From positions 124,001 through 188,000 of the forward strand of contig NZ_FXAX01000002.1 in assembly GCF_900177805.1 (NCBI RefSeq): DNA of 64,000 bases, given 5' to 3'. Made by a program: the position numbers and the translations under genes. This document shows positions 32,869 to 42,986 of the stretch, in pieces (within the stretch, counting starts at the first letter, position 1; each line of letters begins with the position of its first letter). The notes beneath the pieces were generated by a model that saw nothing but the letters and a program-made list of their open reading frames with translations, did not search any database and was not told where the DNA came from. Source of the DNA: Fibrobacter sp. UWB13. GTDB taxonomy: Bacteria > Fibrobacterota > Fibrobacteria > Fibrobacterales > Fibrobacteraceae.

Positions 32869-35550
32869 TTAAACGCCCAATGCAAGTAAACCGCTCACAT
32901 CTAAAGACGGCCTTTGGTTGATTTCTTCTTCAGAAATCAAGATATACTTCCATGGTTTAATATCTTCCGTCGAAGCTCGTTCACACCAGATTCTTCCGGC
33001 AGCCGCTTTTTGAAGAACTTCTTCGTCCTTCATTTTATTGGCAGCCTTCACTTCACACATAATTTTTTCATTTGCTGTTTCCATGATGATATCTGGAGTG
33101 TAGCACGATCCATCTGCACCATACGGAATACTGAACGTAGTTTGTGTTGCACGGAACCACTTCTGCAAAATCTCATCAGATTCCAATTCAACCATCAACT
33201 TGCGTTCGGGATCGCTATCAAATTTTTGAACATCATAAAGGCATTTTTCAAATCCGTTAAAGGCCATAGACTTAATTTGGCTTTTTACAAATTTATCGTC
33301 CCTGAAATCACGAATTTTTTCACCTTCGTTGATAGTTCCGCTTATGATTTGCAATTTGACATATCCCGGTTCTACACGAGTTTCATACTCCAAATTACCA
33401 ACAGTTCGGTGAGCCAAAAGTTGTTTCTTCACTATTTCACAAATCCGTCCGAAATAGTTCACAACAATATTAGACGGTTTATTACATTGCAGAAGGATAT
33501 CTTTGACTTGACAAGCAATATCACTAACAACTTTCGCATTGTTGTCATAATCAATTTCGTCAATTTCAGCCATTTCAAGCATCAAATGATACATGAAATC
33601 TTTTTCATCAAAGACATCACCTCTTTCTTCGACCTTTAAGATATAAGAAGAAGCCTGCTTTGACAACACCGTTCGGACCATCAATTTATTGTCCACAGGT
33701 TGCAACTTCTTTATTTCTGTACCATCAATGGTAAAATTGTCAAGATTGCATGTTACAGCAAATTTTGGAGTCAATGTAATTCGAGGAATATCAATCGTCA
33801 CATGTTTTACAATTTCAACGCCTTGTTCCGCGACATTTTCAGATACACCTTGTTCAGCCAAAGAATCTTTTGTCGTTTGCACGTATACAGGATTATTCAG
33901 GTTTGGCTTTAAGCCTTTGCCAGCATCCTCATTCATTTGGGTAAGAATCTTACCTGCCGCAACTTCAGGCGTATTTACAGAACTCGGTTGAGGAACGTTT
34001 ATTGACGGAGCAGAATCTTCCGTAGCAGGAGCACCAGCCGAAACCGGAGCAACCAGCTTTTCTGTTTTGGGTTTCATCGTTATCTGCACTTTACGCGGAA
34101 CGCCACTACCGGCTTCGCCAGGAGTTCCTGCACCAAGGTCAATCTTTTCTAGAAGGCCCATTTCTTTAATTGCTTGTTCAATAACTTTATCGAAGTTATC
34201 ATGCGAAACAACGACCACCTGGTCGACATCCTTATCTCCGACACGCTTGCCATAAGGCAAACGAAGCCCTCGACCAATGGACTGCATAATCAAATGCAAC
34301 TCATTCGCAGCACGCAAAGGAACAATCGTATAAAGATTCGTGACATCCCACCCTTCTCCCAATTTGTTGCAATGAATCACAATTTCATACGGATTCAAAG
34401 GGTGTTCAAGCAATAACAGCTTTTTAATTTCTTCGTCACTTGAAGAACTATCTATGCGCAATACCTTATCTTTGTATTTGCCATCACAAAAATCTTTCGA
34501 CTGCGTGTATTCTTCAATCTGCTTAGCATGGGCGATATCTTTAGAGATTACAAATATAAACGGTTTAACATTTTGTTTCAAGCCATGATTAAACTCATAA
34601 TCCTTCAAAGCAACCTTTTTGTTTGAATGAATTAAATCAGCTTCTTTAAGTTTTAAATGTTCCAATTCCTCTGGCGTGAAATTAGCGGGATTGAAATTGC
34701 TACGATACGCTACTGCAGGAATCTTGACAAAGCCATCATGCATCGCTTGCGGTAAACCATAGGAATATAGGATATTCCTAGTTTGATTAGTTGGAGTAGC
34801 CGTCAGTTCCAAGCCGAGAACAGGATGAAGTTCATCTATGGCGCTATATCCGGCTTTCGCCCTATAATGATGGGCTTCATCCATAATCACTACCAAATCT
34901 TCTTTTTTCAAAAGAATATTGAAGTAACTATCACCCAAAAATTCTGAAATTCGACGAACTCGGGGAAGAGCTGCAGCGGCATCCGATTTATCTAAATGAT
35001 TTTCTTTTGCACTTTGCTTTTCCGTCAATTTGGCAATATTGAAAATATTTACTGTAATAGGAGTTACATCATCAAGAACATCAGTCCCCGCAGCAACGCT
35101 ATTATAGTTTTCCCCTGTAATAATTCGATGCGACGGCCATCCCAAAGGATCCAACCCACGAAAAACATATTTTTTATTGTCAAAACCAGAAGTAAAATCA
35201 GCAATAAGTTTTTCGTAAATCGTGGTATTTGGAGCAACAATCAAATAATTTTTCAAACCAAACTTTTTATATAAGTAGGCAATGAAAGCTCCCATCAAAC
35301 GTGTTTTACCCACGCCTGTAGCCATGTCAAATGTCATGGAACTAAAACCATGATCAAAATCGGACATAGGAGTCAAACTAGCAGACTGTTGATATTGTTG
35401 AACGATGTTCAATTGTTCTGCAATATCGGCATCTTTTTTCAAAAGATTGGCTTCTGCAAATTTTTCTACAACAGCAGAGAGGTGTTCGAGAGCTACCTTC
35501 TGCGGCTTGCGAAGGCTTAAACACTTAGAAATACTATCAACAAGCTTCAT
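32869..35550 (-). CDS. type III restriction enzyme, Res subunit
   Basis: The 893-residue protein has an SF2 helicase core: Walker A FDMATGVGKTRLMG (about 75-87), DEAHH (224-228), ELTATPTNQT, and motif VI IGRGLRLPYG. A C-terminal PD-(D/E)XK nuclease follows (YTPDIIMETANEKIMCEVKA). This is the layout of type III Res subunits, which move along DNA and cut when two unmodified sites are met. The gene starts 11 bases behind mod, with GGAG before the ATG. A Pro/Ala/Ser-rich linker near residues 480-530 may mark the helicase-nuclease boundary. Confidence 0.93.
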   Translation of the reverse strand: MKLVDSISKCLSLRKPQKVALEHLSAVVEKFAEANLLKKDADIAEQLNIVQQYQQSASLTPMSDFDHGFSSMTFDMATGVGKTRLMGAFIAYLYKKFGLKNYLIVAPNTTIYEKLIADFTSGFDNKKYVFRGLDPLGWPSHRIITGENYNSVAAGTDVLDDVTPITVNIFNIAKLTEKQSAKENHLDKSDAAAALPRVRRISEFLGDSYFNILLKKEDLVVIMDEAHHYRAKAGYSAIDELHPVLGLELTATPTNQTRNILYSYGLPQAMHDGFVKIPAVAYRSNFNPANFTPEELEHLKLKEADLIHSNKKVALKDYEFNHGLKQNVKPFIFVISKDIAHAKQIEEYTQSKDFCDGKYKDKVLRIDSSSSDEEIKKLLLLEHPLNPYEIVIHCNKLGEGWDVTNLYTIVPLRAANELHLIMQSIGRGLRLPYGKRVGDKDVDQVVVVSHDNFDKVIEQAIKEMGLLEKIDLGAGTPGEAGSGVPRKVQITMKPKTEKLVAPVSAGAPATEDSAPSINVPQPSSVNTPEVAAGKILTQMNEDAGKGLKPNLNNPVYVQTTKDSLAEQGVSENVAEQGVEIVKHVTIDIPRITLTPKFAVTCNLDNFTIDGTEIKKLQPVDNKLMVRTVLSKQASSYILKVEERGDVFDEKDFMYHLMLEMAEIDEIDYDNNAKVVSDIACQVKDILLQCNKPSNIVVNYFGRICEIVKKQLLAHRTVGNLEYETRVEPGYVKLQIISGTINEGEKIRDFRDDKFVKSQIKSMAFNGFEKCLYDVQKFDSDPERKLMVELESDEILQKWFRATQTTFSIPYGADGSCYTPDIIMETANEKIMCEVKAANKMKDEEVLQKAAAGRIWCERASTEDIKPWKYILISEEEINQRPSLDVSGLLALGV

Positions 35551-35561
35551 TTTAGATGCTC

Positions 35562-37295
35562 CTACAAATTCAAAGAAGGTTCCGATTCAATTTCCGACAT
35601 AGGCAAATTCTTAACATTAAGGCTATAATCATCATGGCCCCATTCGCACTTGTCAAGAATCTCTTTTGGAATTTTAGAAATAGTGATATTTTCACAATCT
35701 GCCGGAACAGCATCAAATGCTTTACAAAGAATACTTAAATGACGATTACCCAATTTTTGACTAATGGAACGAATATGCTCTGCAGTCATAAAGTTCGTCG
35801 TCACATAAATAAACGCATTTTCAGTGCTTTGTCCATGGATAAAGTATTCATCTTGGCTTGGTGCATATTCAAAGCCCATAATTTTGCATACAGCTTCGGC
35901 AAGCTTAGCAGCATCAAAATGATTGCGATCAATTACATCTATTCCATATTCATCTTTTTTGATGAGTGACGGAGCCAATTCATAGAAACGGAAACCGCCA
36001 CCACCTTGCCAGCCAGTAGACTTGCTAATTCCACTTTGATCGGTCCCATCAACCACGTTTTTTAATCTTGACATCGCATGGGTTTCGCAATGGTCACCTA
36101 ATTCAATGCCAATCCATCGACGATTCATCTTATGAGCAACGGCGGCCGTTGTCCCCGACCCCAAAAAAGAGTCCAAAACCAAATCACCTGGATTTGTTGC
36201 TATAGAAATAATCATTTCTAATAGTTTTTCTGGTTTCTTTCCATTATTTAGCTTTACACCACCTTCTGAAGCAATACCTTGCCACAAATCTTCAAATATT
36301 ATATTACTTGCACCTTCTAACTTAGTCAAAGTTTTATTTTCATCATCAACAGACACATAATTGTTTAAATAGCTAACTTTATTACCCTTGTATAAAAAAT
36401 AGCGTGAACGTTTTCCAGCATCCCTACCTCTGGTCGGGATATATTCATACACAAACAAATCATCGTTGTTTATAAAATCCGCCGTCTGTTCTTTTAATTT
36501 TTTTCCAATTCCTCCACTTAAAGCCGTAAGCCTAAAAATCTCGTTCCGATTGTCATAAAAATCAACAGCAGTCATTGTCGCTACCGGCAGCCTAATAATT
36601 TCAAAAGCCCCTTTAGGTATTCTATAATACGTCATTCCATCTATTTCTTTAATCAATTCCATCTTGCTATAATCAATATTCCGCAAAACTTGATTGTAAT
36701 TCTTCGCAGTTTTTGATTTGGAATCAATTTTTTCCACGGCTGTTTTAAGGAAATTAAACGTTACTTTTGTAGCGGATTTCGAATAAACCAAAATGTATTC
36801 ACTGCAGTCAAAGAACATTGCATCGTTTGCTGTGAGTCCGCCTTGACTCTTTACTTTACATGTAATCATTGTTTGGAAATTTTCTCTACCGAAAACTTCA
36901 TCACATAAAACTTTCAAATAAGCACATTCATTATTATCAATTTGAACAAACAATATTCCTTCATCTGAAAGCAATTTTTTTAACAAATCCAATCTTGCCT
37001 TCATAAGATTCAACCATATTGAATGTTCCTTATTGTCATCATAATGTTCAAACGCAGCACCTGTATTATACGGAGGATCAATATACACACACTTCACTTG
37101 TCCGGCAAACTTACTTTCCAATGCTTTTAACGCAAGTAAGTTATCACCATGAATAAGCATATTATCAAAAATATCGCCTTTATGCTTCGTTTTCGCGCAG
37201 TAAGACTTTTCGGGCACTTCTAGCAATAAACGCGGTTCCAGTTTTACCGGCTTATTCTTGCCAACCCATGTAAGCTCCAACTTTTGACCAGCCAT
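35562..37295 (-). CDS. type III DNA methyltransferase, Mod subunit
   Basis: The 577-residue enzyme has the catalytic motif YIDPPYNTG (about 71-79) before the AdoMet-binding LVLDSFLGSGTTAAVAHKM, so it is a beta-class N6-adenine methyltransferase as in type III Mod and related enzymes. The stretch between the two motifs, A/T-rich and variable (about 120-320), is the expected target recognition domain. It is flanked by DUF4420 (8-base gap) and res (11-base gap). AGGAG precedes the ATG. Confidence 0.93.
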   Translation of the reverse strand: MAGQKLELTWVGKNKPVKLEPRLLLEVPEKSYCAKTKHKGDIFDNMLIHGDNLLALKALESKFAGQVKCVYIDPPYNTGAAFEHYDDNKEHSIWLNLMKARLDLLKKLLSDEGILFVQIDNNECAYLKVLCDEVFGRENFQTMITCKVKSQGGLTANDAMFFDCSEYILVYSKSATKVTFNFLKTAVEKIDSKSKTAKNYNQVLRNIDYSKMELIKEIDGMTYYRIPKGAFEIIRLPVATMTAVDFYDNRNEIFRLTALSGGIGKKLKEQTADFINNDDLFVYEYIPTRGRDAGKRSRYFLYKGNKVSYLNNYVSVDDENKTLTKLEGASNIIFEDLWQGIASEGGVKLNNGKKPEKLLEMIISIATNPGDLVLDSFLGSGTTAAVAHKMNRRWIGIELGDHCETHAMSRLKNVVDGTDQSGISKSTGWQGGGGFRFYELAPSLIKKDEYGIDVIDRNHFDAAKLAEAVCKIMGFEYAPSQDEYFIHGQSTENAFIYVTTNFMTAEHIRSISQKLGNRHLSILCKAFDAVPADCENITISKIPKEILDKCEWGHDDYSLNVKNLPMSEIESEPSLNL

Positions 37296-37303
37296 ATTTT
37301 CTC

Positions 37304-38290
37304 CTAATTATTTGAAATTCTGTTTAAAAATTCTTCGAACGTGTAAGCTTGTTGGTTTCTCAAATCCACATGATAAATAATCTTGGTTATATCTTGCGGG
37401 AACTGATTATTCACGAACATGTCTTCTGTAATCCTTGGGAAATCGTCTGTCACTTCATAAAAACGAGGATTTTCAATCCAATGGTATTGCTTTTGCCACG
37501 AAAGCGAGCCCTCAACAATCCCCTTATCCTTCAATTTATTAACAAGAGCATTAATTTCTATCATAGGAGATTCATATCTAGCGACTTCTTCACCAATAGA
37601 TAAATCACCTGTGTTTTCGTACTGGAACAAGACTACATAAAGCGGCTTATCCCCTGTTCTTTGCAACTGATGTTGAGATGAAATAACAAGTTCAGGTCGA
37701 TCCTTTGCATGCAAAGTCGACTTAACTTCTACACTGCAGTTTTCAAGTTCAAAATCATGGACATTACCATCCGGCCCAGGCCAATTTTCCCGAACAGAGT
37801 GAATTAAACCCTGACTATTAAGCATCCGCAGCATTTGTACTTCAGCAAGTACTGCATACGGCGAAGTTTCCTTAAACGTATTGCCAAGCAAGTCCGCTAG
37901 AATCGTATAACAAATATCGGGATCCGTTGTAAACTTTTCCCTATATTCAGCATCAACAAAGCGAATCATCAAATCAACGAAAATTCCAACCGAAAGCGAG
38001 TTTTCAAAGTCGAATTCCTGCGGATTAATTGACAATGTCAAAAACGGGCCAGGCAACAAGCCATTTGACGTTTGCAGTTCAGCACTACGCGCTAAAGAGA
38101 ACGTTTTTAGTTGACGAATAAACGCCTTCGCTTCATTACGGAAGGCGATTGCAACGCCCATCTGAGTAAAATTTGAAAAAAAGTAGAAGTCACCAGCAAA
38201 TCGACGAACTATCTTCTGTCGAGTCTGACCAATTTGCATCATCAAATCAGTCAGTACTTCTTTTAAGTTAGCATCCAAAGCATCAGCCAT
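37304..38290 (-). CDS. DUF4420 PD-(D/E)XK-motif protein
   Basis: The 328-residue protein matches the DUF4420 family of PD-(D/E)XK proteins: the nuclease segment is VHDFELENCSVEVKSTLH, with D and E-x-K at the proper spacing, followed by KDRPELVISSQHQLQ. Family members occur next to Z1-domain proteins in predicted restriction-like clusters. It starts 2 bases after the Z1 gene stop and ends 8 bases before mod, so the four genes are one transcript. Probably a DNA nuclease or end-binding component. Confidence 0.85.
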   Translation of the reverse strand: MADALDANLKEVLTDLMMQIGQTRQKIVRRFAGDFYFFSNFTQMGVAIAFRNEAKAFIRQLKTFSLARSAELQTSNGLLPGPFLTLSINPQEFDFENSLSVGIFVDLMIRFVDAEYREKFTTDPDICYTILADLLGNTFKETSPYAVLAEVQMLRMLNSQGLIHSVRENWPGPDGNVHDFELENCSVEVKSTLHAKDRPELVISSQHQLQRTGDKPLYVVLFQYENTGDLSIGEEVARYESPMIEINALVNKLKDKGIVEGSLSWQKQYHWIENPRFYEVTDDFPRITEDMFVNNQFPQDITKIIYHVDLRNQQAYTFEEFLNRISNN

Positions 38291-38292
38291 AG

Positions 38293-41200
38293 TTACATTC
38301 CCTCACGATTAAACCAAAAACGATACGGACGGCCAGGCGCACACTTCAAATTATATTCAGGGTGATTCCCTATAAGCCTTTGCAATTCAGCCGGAGTTGA
38401 AGGCATCAAATTTTCATTCCATCTAGCATCCGCAGCAAGAACTGCATTTTTTAATTCATCAATAGACAATTGATTCGTGGTACCTCGTAAAATCATTGCG
38501 ATTTTTTCCAAAAAGGCACGAGCAATTTTTGCTTCCGCATTTTCCATTTCAGCCCAATTTATAGAAGCATAAGCATCTTTACCCGGGAATTGGTAATAAC
38601 CATACCCATTCTCATTACCGCGACGCACATTGGCATTATATACGGTTTCCGCATTCGGGAATTTGCGGAGCGGGTAAAACTCAAGGAATTTCGCCCTTAA
38701 AGCCGCTGTCGTCATGGGGAAGTTAGCTTCCTGAAGAATTCTATTGACTTTCACAAAGACATGAGTTTTGTCAATAGAACGTGGAGGAGGTTCATAACCA
38801 ACTTCATTTGCAACGAAGTAATCTGGATTGTGTTCTGGCCAATAAACAGATATAGCGATTAAAGGTATTCCCGCCTCGAGTCCTTCTACATTCCCCTGCG
38901 GATCAATCACATAGAATTGCAATACAGGCTTCTTATTTGAAGGGATTTTCAAACCAGCAAACGCCTTTGCCATATAACGAGAATCTGATTTGTTGCGGAA
39001 ACCTTCCGGCAAATCCTTACCTTGAGGCACATTTTCTCGATGATGACTAAAATAATCCTTATAATATTGAGTTGTTTCTTCCAAAACAGTTGTCGGGAAA
39101 TTAGCATAGAACGAAATGTGAAGTCTGGATTCAGCTTCCAAGACACCATCCTTATGGAATATTCTCGGATTTGCTCCAGAAAGCATAAAATTCCCTATTC
39201 GGAAACAAGGCCTATTTTCCGGCACACTATCCAGCACTCCAATAGCTGGTGTACCTAAGACAACATCCCATTCATTTATTAGGCTACTATTAATATCCCT
39301 AATTAAAGCATTCAAAACGCGTTTCGTTTTTTCAGGATAGAAATCTCGTAATTCGGTCAATGTCCTAACAACATCTTCTACAGGAACATTCTCCCATAAA
39401 GGAATTTTATTATACTGGTACTCTTCCGGATTTCGAACCTTTTCTTGATGTTCCGTAACAAAACGATTAACAATACTATAAGCAGCCAAAACAGAGTCTC
39501 TCTGAATAGGCAATGCTTTAGAATGGATTAAAGCTCCCATCGGAGCATCCATTCTTCTGCGACTTTGTTCTCTCCCAGAGAGTTTTCTACCAAATGAATA
39601 AACCGTTTGGAAATGGTTCGGATCAGCCGGAGAATAATGATTATCAAAATTTTCTCTAATGCTTGGATGAAGCAATTCTTCAACCTGGGCGATTTTCTTC
39701 AATTCCTGTAAATTTGCAGGTTTCATCCAAATTCGCGGTAACATTTCATAACCACGACGATAACCGAACCAACGCCCCATTTGGGTCATCGTATCCACGG
39801 GAATCGTTTTGTTCAATCGGTCAAAATAGCTAACAGTAAGCCCCGGAAGCGTTAAACCACGAGAAATTTTGTTACCACCACAAACAATCCAAGCACGATC
39901 ATCCGTATAACGTTGAACACCATCACCATTATTTGCGTAACGATTTGAATCTTCTCTACCGCTAATACCTGTATTCAACACTACAACCTGGATTTTATCC
40001 ACGCCTTGAAAATACTCTAAATGAGGCAAAAGAGCTTCCCAACTTGGATAGGGTTCAAATTCCCCATAATTGGGGAAAAGCTGCCTAAAATATTCTTCGG
40101 TAAATTCGCCTGTCATATGCACCCACGCTTCATGACAAACATCTATAAAATCGTCTCTCCGTAAGAAATTTCGCAAATATGTTTTTATAGCATCTTTAGC
40201 TCCATCCATAACTCCAATCGTATGATGGATGTTTACCAACATTGATGTCCATAAATCGTCTCGTATAGACGAATAAAATTCTTCATTTCCATTATTCTCT
40301 ATAACAGGAATATCTCTCAAACGGCGTACGCGGCGAGCAGCGGCAGAACAAATAAAATAGCTGATTGCATCCTTCAAGCCAACCCATTCATCACCTTCAA
40401 CAGATAAATCGTCCGCTATTCTAGCACCATTTTTAACTTTATCAACGAGAACAGCTTCCTCGTCCGAAAAAGTTTGCAAAATAGGCATTCTCGAATTTAG
40501 ATTATCAGGATCATACCGTCCAAAAATTTCAGCAAGGCCAAAATACTGATTTGATTTGTCTAGTGATTGAATAAAATCAGGATAAATGGAAGTTGCGTTC
40601 GGATTTTCATTCAAGATACAAGCATAAGGCGTTGCTGTATAGGCAATATAAGCACAATGTTTAAAATTATACGTGTATTCGACAGCATCATGGGTCTTAT
40701 CCACGATTTCAATGATGCCACCATTGATTTGACTTCTGTCAGTTGCGATAGACAGAATTGATTTTACCAATAAAATAAATTCTTTTACATTTGGCTTTCT
40801 ATTGCCAACATTATAGTATCTATAAATTTCACGAACAATTTCTTCCGTCGCACCAGTCAGGTTGCACCAATTTTGATTTCGAAGAAGTGCATCGCGTTGA
40901 ACAGTAGCCGACCTTGCACCTTCTGCTAAAATATTTTTAGCAAAAATTAATGCAGCATGTTCAGCATTCAATGTTCTAAGATTTTTGAACCATTCAACAA
41001 CATCTACTAGTCCTGCAAATTGTTCATCTTCAGCAAGACAAGTCAACTTTTCAAGTTCCAAATCAATTTCTGCGTCCTCTAACAAATTGGGATCATTATT
41101 AGAATTCGGACTTGCATTATCAGCTTCATCATCGATAATCATAACGCGCATATTCTGATGAACAGCACGACTATCACTCAACCATTGCTTGAAATTTCCA

Positions 41201-41940
41201 ATATTATTAACTTCTTTAATTACCACGCCCCAATAGAGGAAACCATTTGTGTCATTCGCAGGAAGATTTCCATTTCTAATACTTACATCTACCTGACGAG
41301 CAAACCTATCCGTTATACCGGCTTTGGCAAAATCTTTGGCAATTCGACTAGCAGTCTGTGTACGAAGTTCAGTGCTATTACTCGTTAAAACAAAGATTGT
41401 ATTCCAACCTTCATCAAAAGCCTTTAACATCAAGCCGATATAGTTGCGCGTCTTACCCGACTGGACTCGACCAACAACCAAACCATTCGGTCTAGACTTT
41501 GGATTATTAGCCTCAACAACAGGATTGCCATTTTCATCAACACCATTATAGGAAATGCCTTGCATAACCTCATTCAAGCGATTGATGGTCTGGCAAACCG
41601 ACGATTTTGTTCTATCATCATGGATATTGTTGATATAGTTTTCAAAAAAACTCGGACGTTCTTGAGGATTAGGGACAACACCTCTTACTGGCAAACTGAC
41701 ATTTCGCGGCCGAACCCCCCGCTCTATTTGCGCTAGGACATCTAAAAACTCATCTCTAGCAATGTGTATATTAATTAAAGCAACAAGATCGTCATCATAG
41801 TAATCTTGAGTAGCAGCTTCAAAAGGCATCAACGCTGCAATAAAGTTTTCTGCTTGACGAAGAAAGTTGAAACCAATAGGAGCGTCAGCCCTACGAGTCG
41901 CGTAAGTGATATAATAGGCGAGAGAAAGAATTTCGTCCAT
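38293..41940 (-). CDS. Z1-domain ATPase/helicase
   Basis: The 1215-residue protein starts best at ATG 41940 (GGAAAAATT upstream); the frame's GTG at 41967 is an alternative. The P-loop VVGRVQSGKTRNYIGL lies near residues 155-170 and the Walker B-like MIIDDEADNASPN near 270; the remainder carries the large Z1 domain (TGISGREDSNRYANNGDGVQ and AWIVCGGNKISRGLTLPGL). Z1 proteins are SF2-type ATPases linked with DUF4420 and methyltransferases in predicted defence clusters. First gene of the defence operon. Confidence 0.88.
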   Translation of the reverse strand: MDEILSLAYYITYATRRADAPIGFNFLRQAENFIAALMPFEAATQDYYDDDLVALINIHIARDEFLDVLAQIERGVRPRNVSLPVRGVVPNPQERPSFFENYINNIHDDRTKSSVCQTINRLNEVMQGISYNGVDENGNPVVEANNPKSRPNGLVVGRVQSGKTRNYIGLMLKAFDEGWNTIFVLTSNSTELRTQTASRIAKDFAKAGITDRFARQVDVSIRNGNLPANDTNGFLYWGVVIKEVNNIGNFKQWLSDSRAVHQNMRVMIIDDEADNASPNSNNDPNLLEDAEIDLELEKLTCLAEDEQFAGLVDVVEWFKNLRTLNAEHAALIFAKNILAEGARSATVQRDALLRNQNWCNLTGATEEIVREIYRYYNVGNRKPNVKEFILLVKSILSIATDRSQINGGIIEIVDKTHDAVEYTYNFKHCAYIAYTATPYACILNENPNATSIYPDFIQSLDKSNQYFGLAEIFGRYDPDNLNSRMPILQTFSDEEAVLVDKVKNGARIADDLSVEGDEWVGLKDAISYFICSAAARRVRRLRDIPVIENNGNEEFYSSIRDDLWTSMLVNIHHTIGVMDGAKDAIKTYLRNFLRRDDFIDVCHEAWVHMTGEFTEEYFRQLFPNYGEFEPYPSWEALLPHLEYFQGVDKIQVVVLNTGISGREDSNRYANNGDGVQRYTDDRAWIVCGGNKISRGLTLPGLTVSYFDRLNKTIPVDTMTQMGRWFGYRRGYEMLPRIWMKPANLQELKKIAQVEELLHPSIRENFDNHYSPADPNHFQTVYSFGRKLSGREQSRRRMDAPMGALIHSKALPIQRDSVLAAYSIVNRFVTEHQEKVRNPEEYQYNKIPLWENVPVEDVVRTLTELRDFYPEKTKRVLNALIRDINSSLINEWDVVLGTPAIGVLDSVPENRPCFRIGNFMLSGANPRIFHKDGVLEAESRLHISFYANFPTTVLEETTQYYKDYFSHHRENVPQGKDLPEGFRNKSDSRYMAKAFAGLKIPSNKKPVLQFYVIDPQGNVEGLEAGIPLIAISVYWPEHNPDYFVANEVGYEPPPRSIDKTHVFVKVNRILQEANFPMTTAALRAKFLEFYPLRKFPNAETVYNANVRRGNENGYGYYQFPGKDAYASINWAEMENAEAKIARAFLEKIAMILRGTTNQLSIDELKNAVLAADARWNENLMPSTPAELQRLIGNHPEYNLKCAPGRPYRFWFNREGM

Positions 41941-42164
41941 AATTTTTCCAATTTTAAACAAAAACACACCTCAGAAGTCGAGCATCCAAGGTATTAATTA
42001 AAAAACATTTTTTGGCTTTTGTGCCTAATATTAATTGCACGTTTTATATATACATTTTTTTAGTGTATTTTTTCGCAAATTAACATAAAATCGCTAAAAA
42101 AACGCTCGCCACGCCCAATTCACGAGAAAACCCGAGATAACCAAGTCCTCAAACAAGCATTCCC
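41941..42164. other. intergenic, probable promoter of the defence operon
   Basis: No gene is seen. The stretch is very A/T-rich and holds likely -10 sequences on the minus strand, but I cannot single one out. Confidence 0.4.
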
Positions 42165-42974
42165 CTACCCCTTCATGAACTCCAAAATCCTTGCACGGTA
42201 ATCCGGAGCTTCGTCATAGGCGGCATGGCCGTAGTTCTCGTAAACGTAGAGTTTCACCGGCGTGCCGTTTTGCTTTAGCACTTCTGCGATTTCGCGAGAG
42301 GCGATTACGCCCAAGACCTGGTCGAGTTCGGCGCCCAAAACAAACGTCGGACATTTGAGCTTTTCAAGTCCCGGGTATGCATCGTATTCAAGGCAGGCCT
42401 TTGCCAAAACGCAGAAGCGTGCCATGTCCTGTTCCGTTGCATTCGTGTTCATGCGCATCAGGCTCTTTTTGTACTTGCGGATTGTTTCGGCAGAAAAAAC
42501 TTTGTCTATAAAATTCGAGCAGAGGGCTTCGATATCGCGAGCTTCGGCGAGGCGTTTCCATTCCGTCATCACCGCGCGAGACATATCGTTCAAGCGGGCA
42601 GCACTGCAGCCGAGCGCCAAGCGTTCGACCTTCTGCGGGTATTGTTCAGCAATGATTTGCGAAATCATGCCGCCCTGCGAAATTCCAATGAAGCACGCAC
42701 GTTCAATGCCCAACGCATCCATCGCTTCAGCAGTGTCAGCAGCCATCTGTTCCATCGGATACGATTCACCGAAATTCTTTTTGCGGTCGAACAGATAAAC
42801 CGTAAAATCATCTGCAAATATTTTATACGAATCGACTACCATCGAGGCAAGGCCCATCGTACTCTTGAGACTCATCCCCGGTAACAACACGAGCGTACGC
42901 GCGCCTGTGCCAAACTTGAGGTAGTCCATTTCAAAATTGTCGGTTTTTACGGTCTGTACGGTATAATCAATCAT
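42165..42974 (-). CDS. alpha/beta hydrolase
   Basis: The 269-residue protein has the alpha/beta-hydrolase fold: the oxyanion region LVLLPGMSL, nucleophile elbow GISQGG (Ser as nucleophile), a late acid (GAELDQVLG) and catalytic His in YENYGHAAYDEAP. Substrate unknown; probably an esterase or a small-molecule hydrolase. It starts 12 bases after the AlkD-like gene and is the last gene of a four-gene operon. Confidence 0.9.
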   Translation of the reverse strand: MIDYTVQTVKTDNFEMDYLKFGTGARTLVLLPGMSLKSTMGLASMVVDSYKIFADDFTVYLFDRKKNFGESYPMEQMAADTAEAMDALGIERACFIGISQGGMISQIIAEQYPQKVERLALGCSAARLNDMSRAVMTEWKRLAEARDIEALCSNFIDKVFSAETIRKYKKSLMRMNTNATEQDMARFCVLAKACLEYDAYPGLEKLKCPTFVLGAELDQVLGVIASREIAEVLKQNGTPVKLYVYENYGHAAYDEAPDYRARILEFMKG

Positions 42975-42986
42975 ATTTTAAAGATA

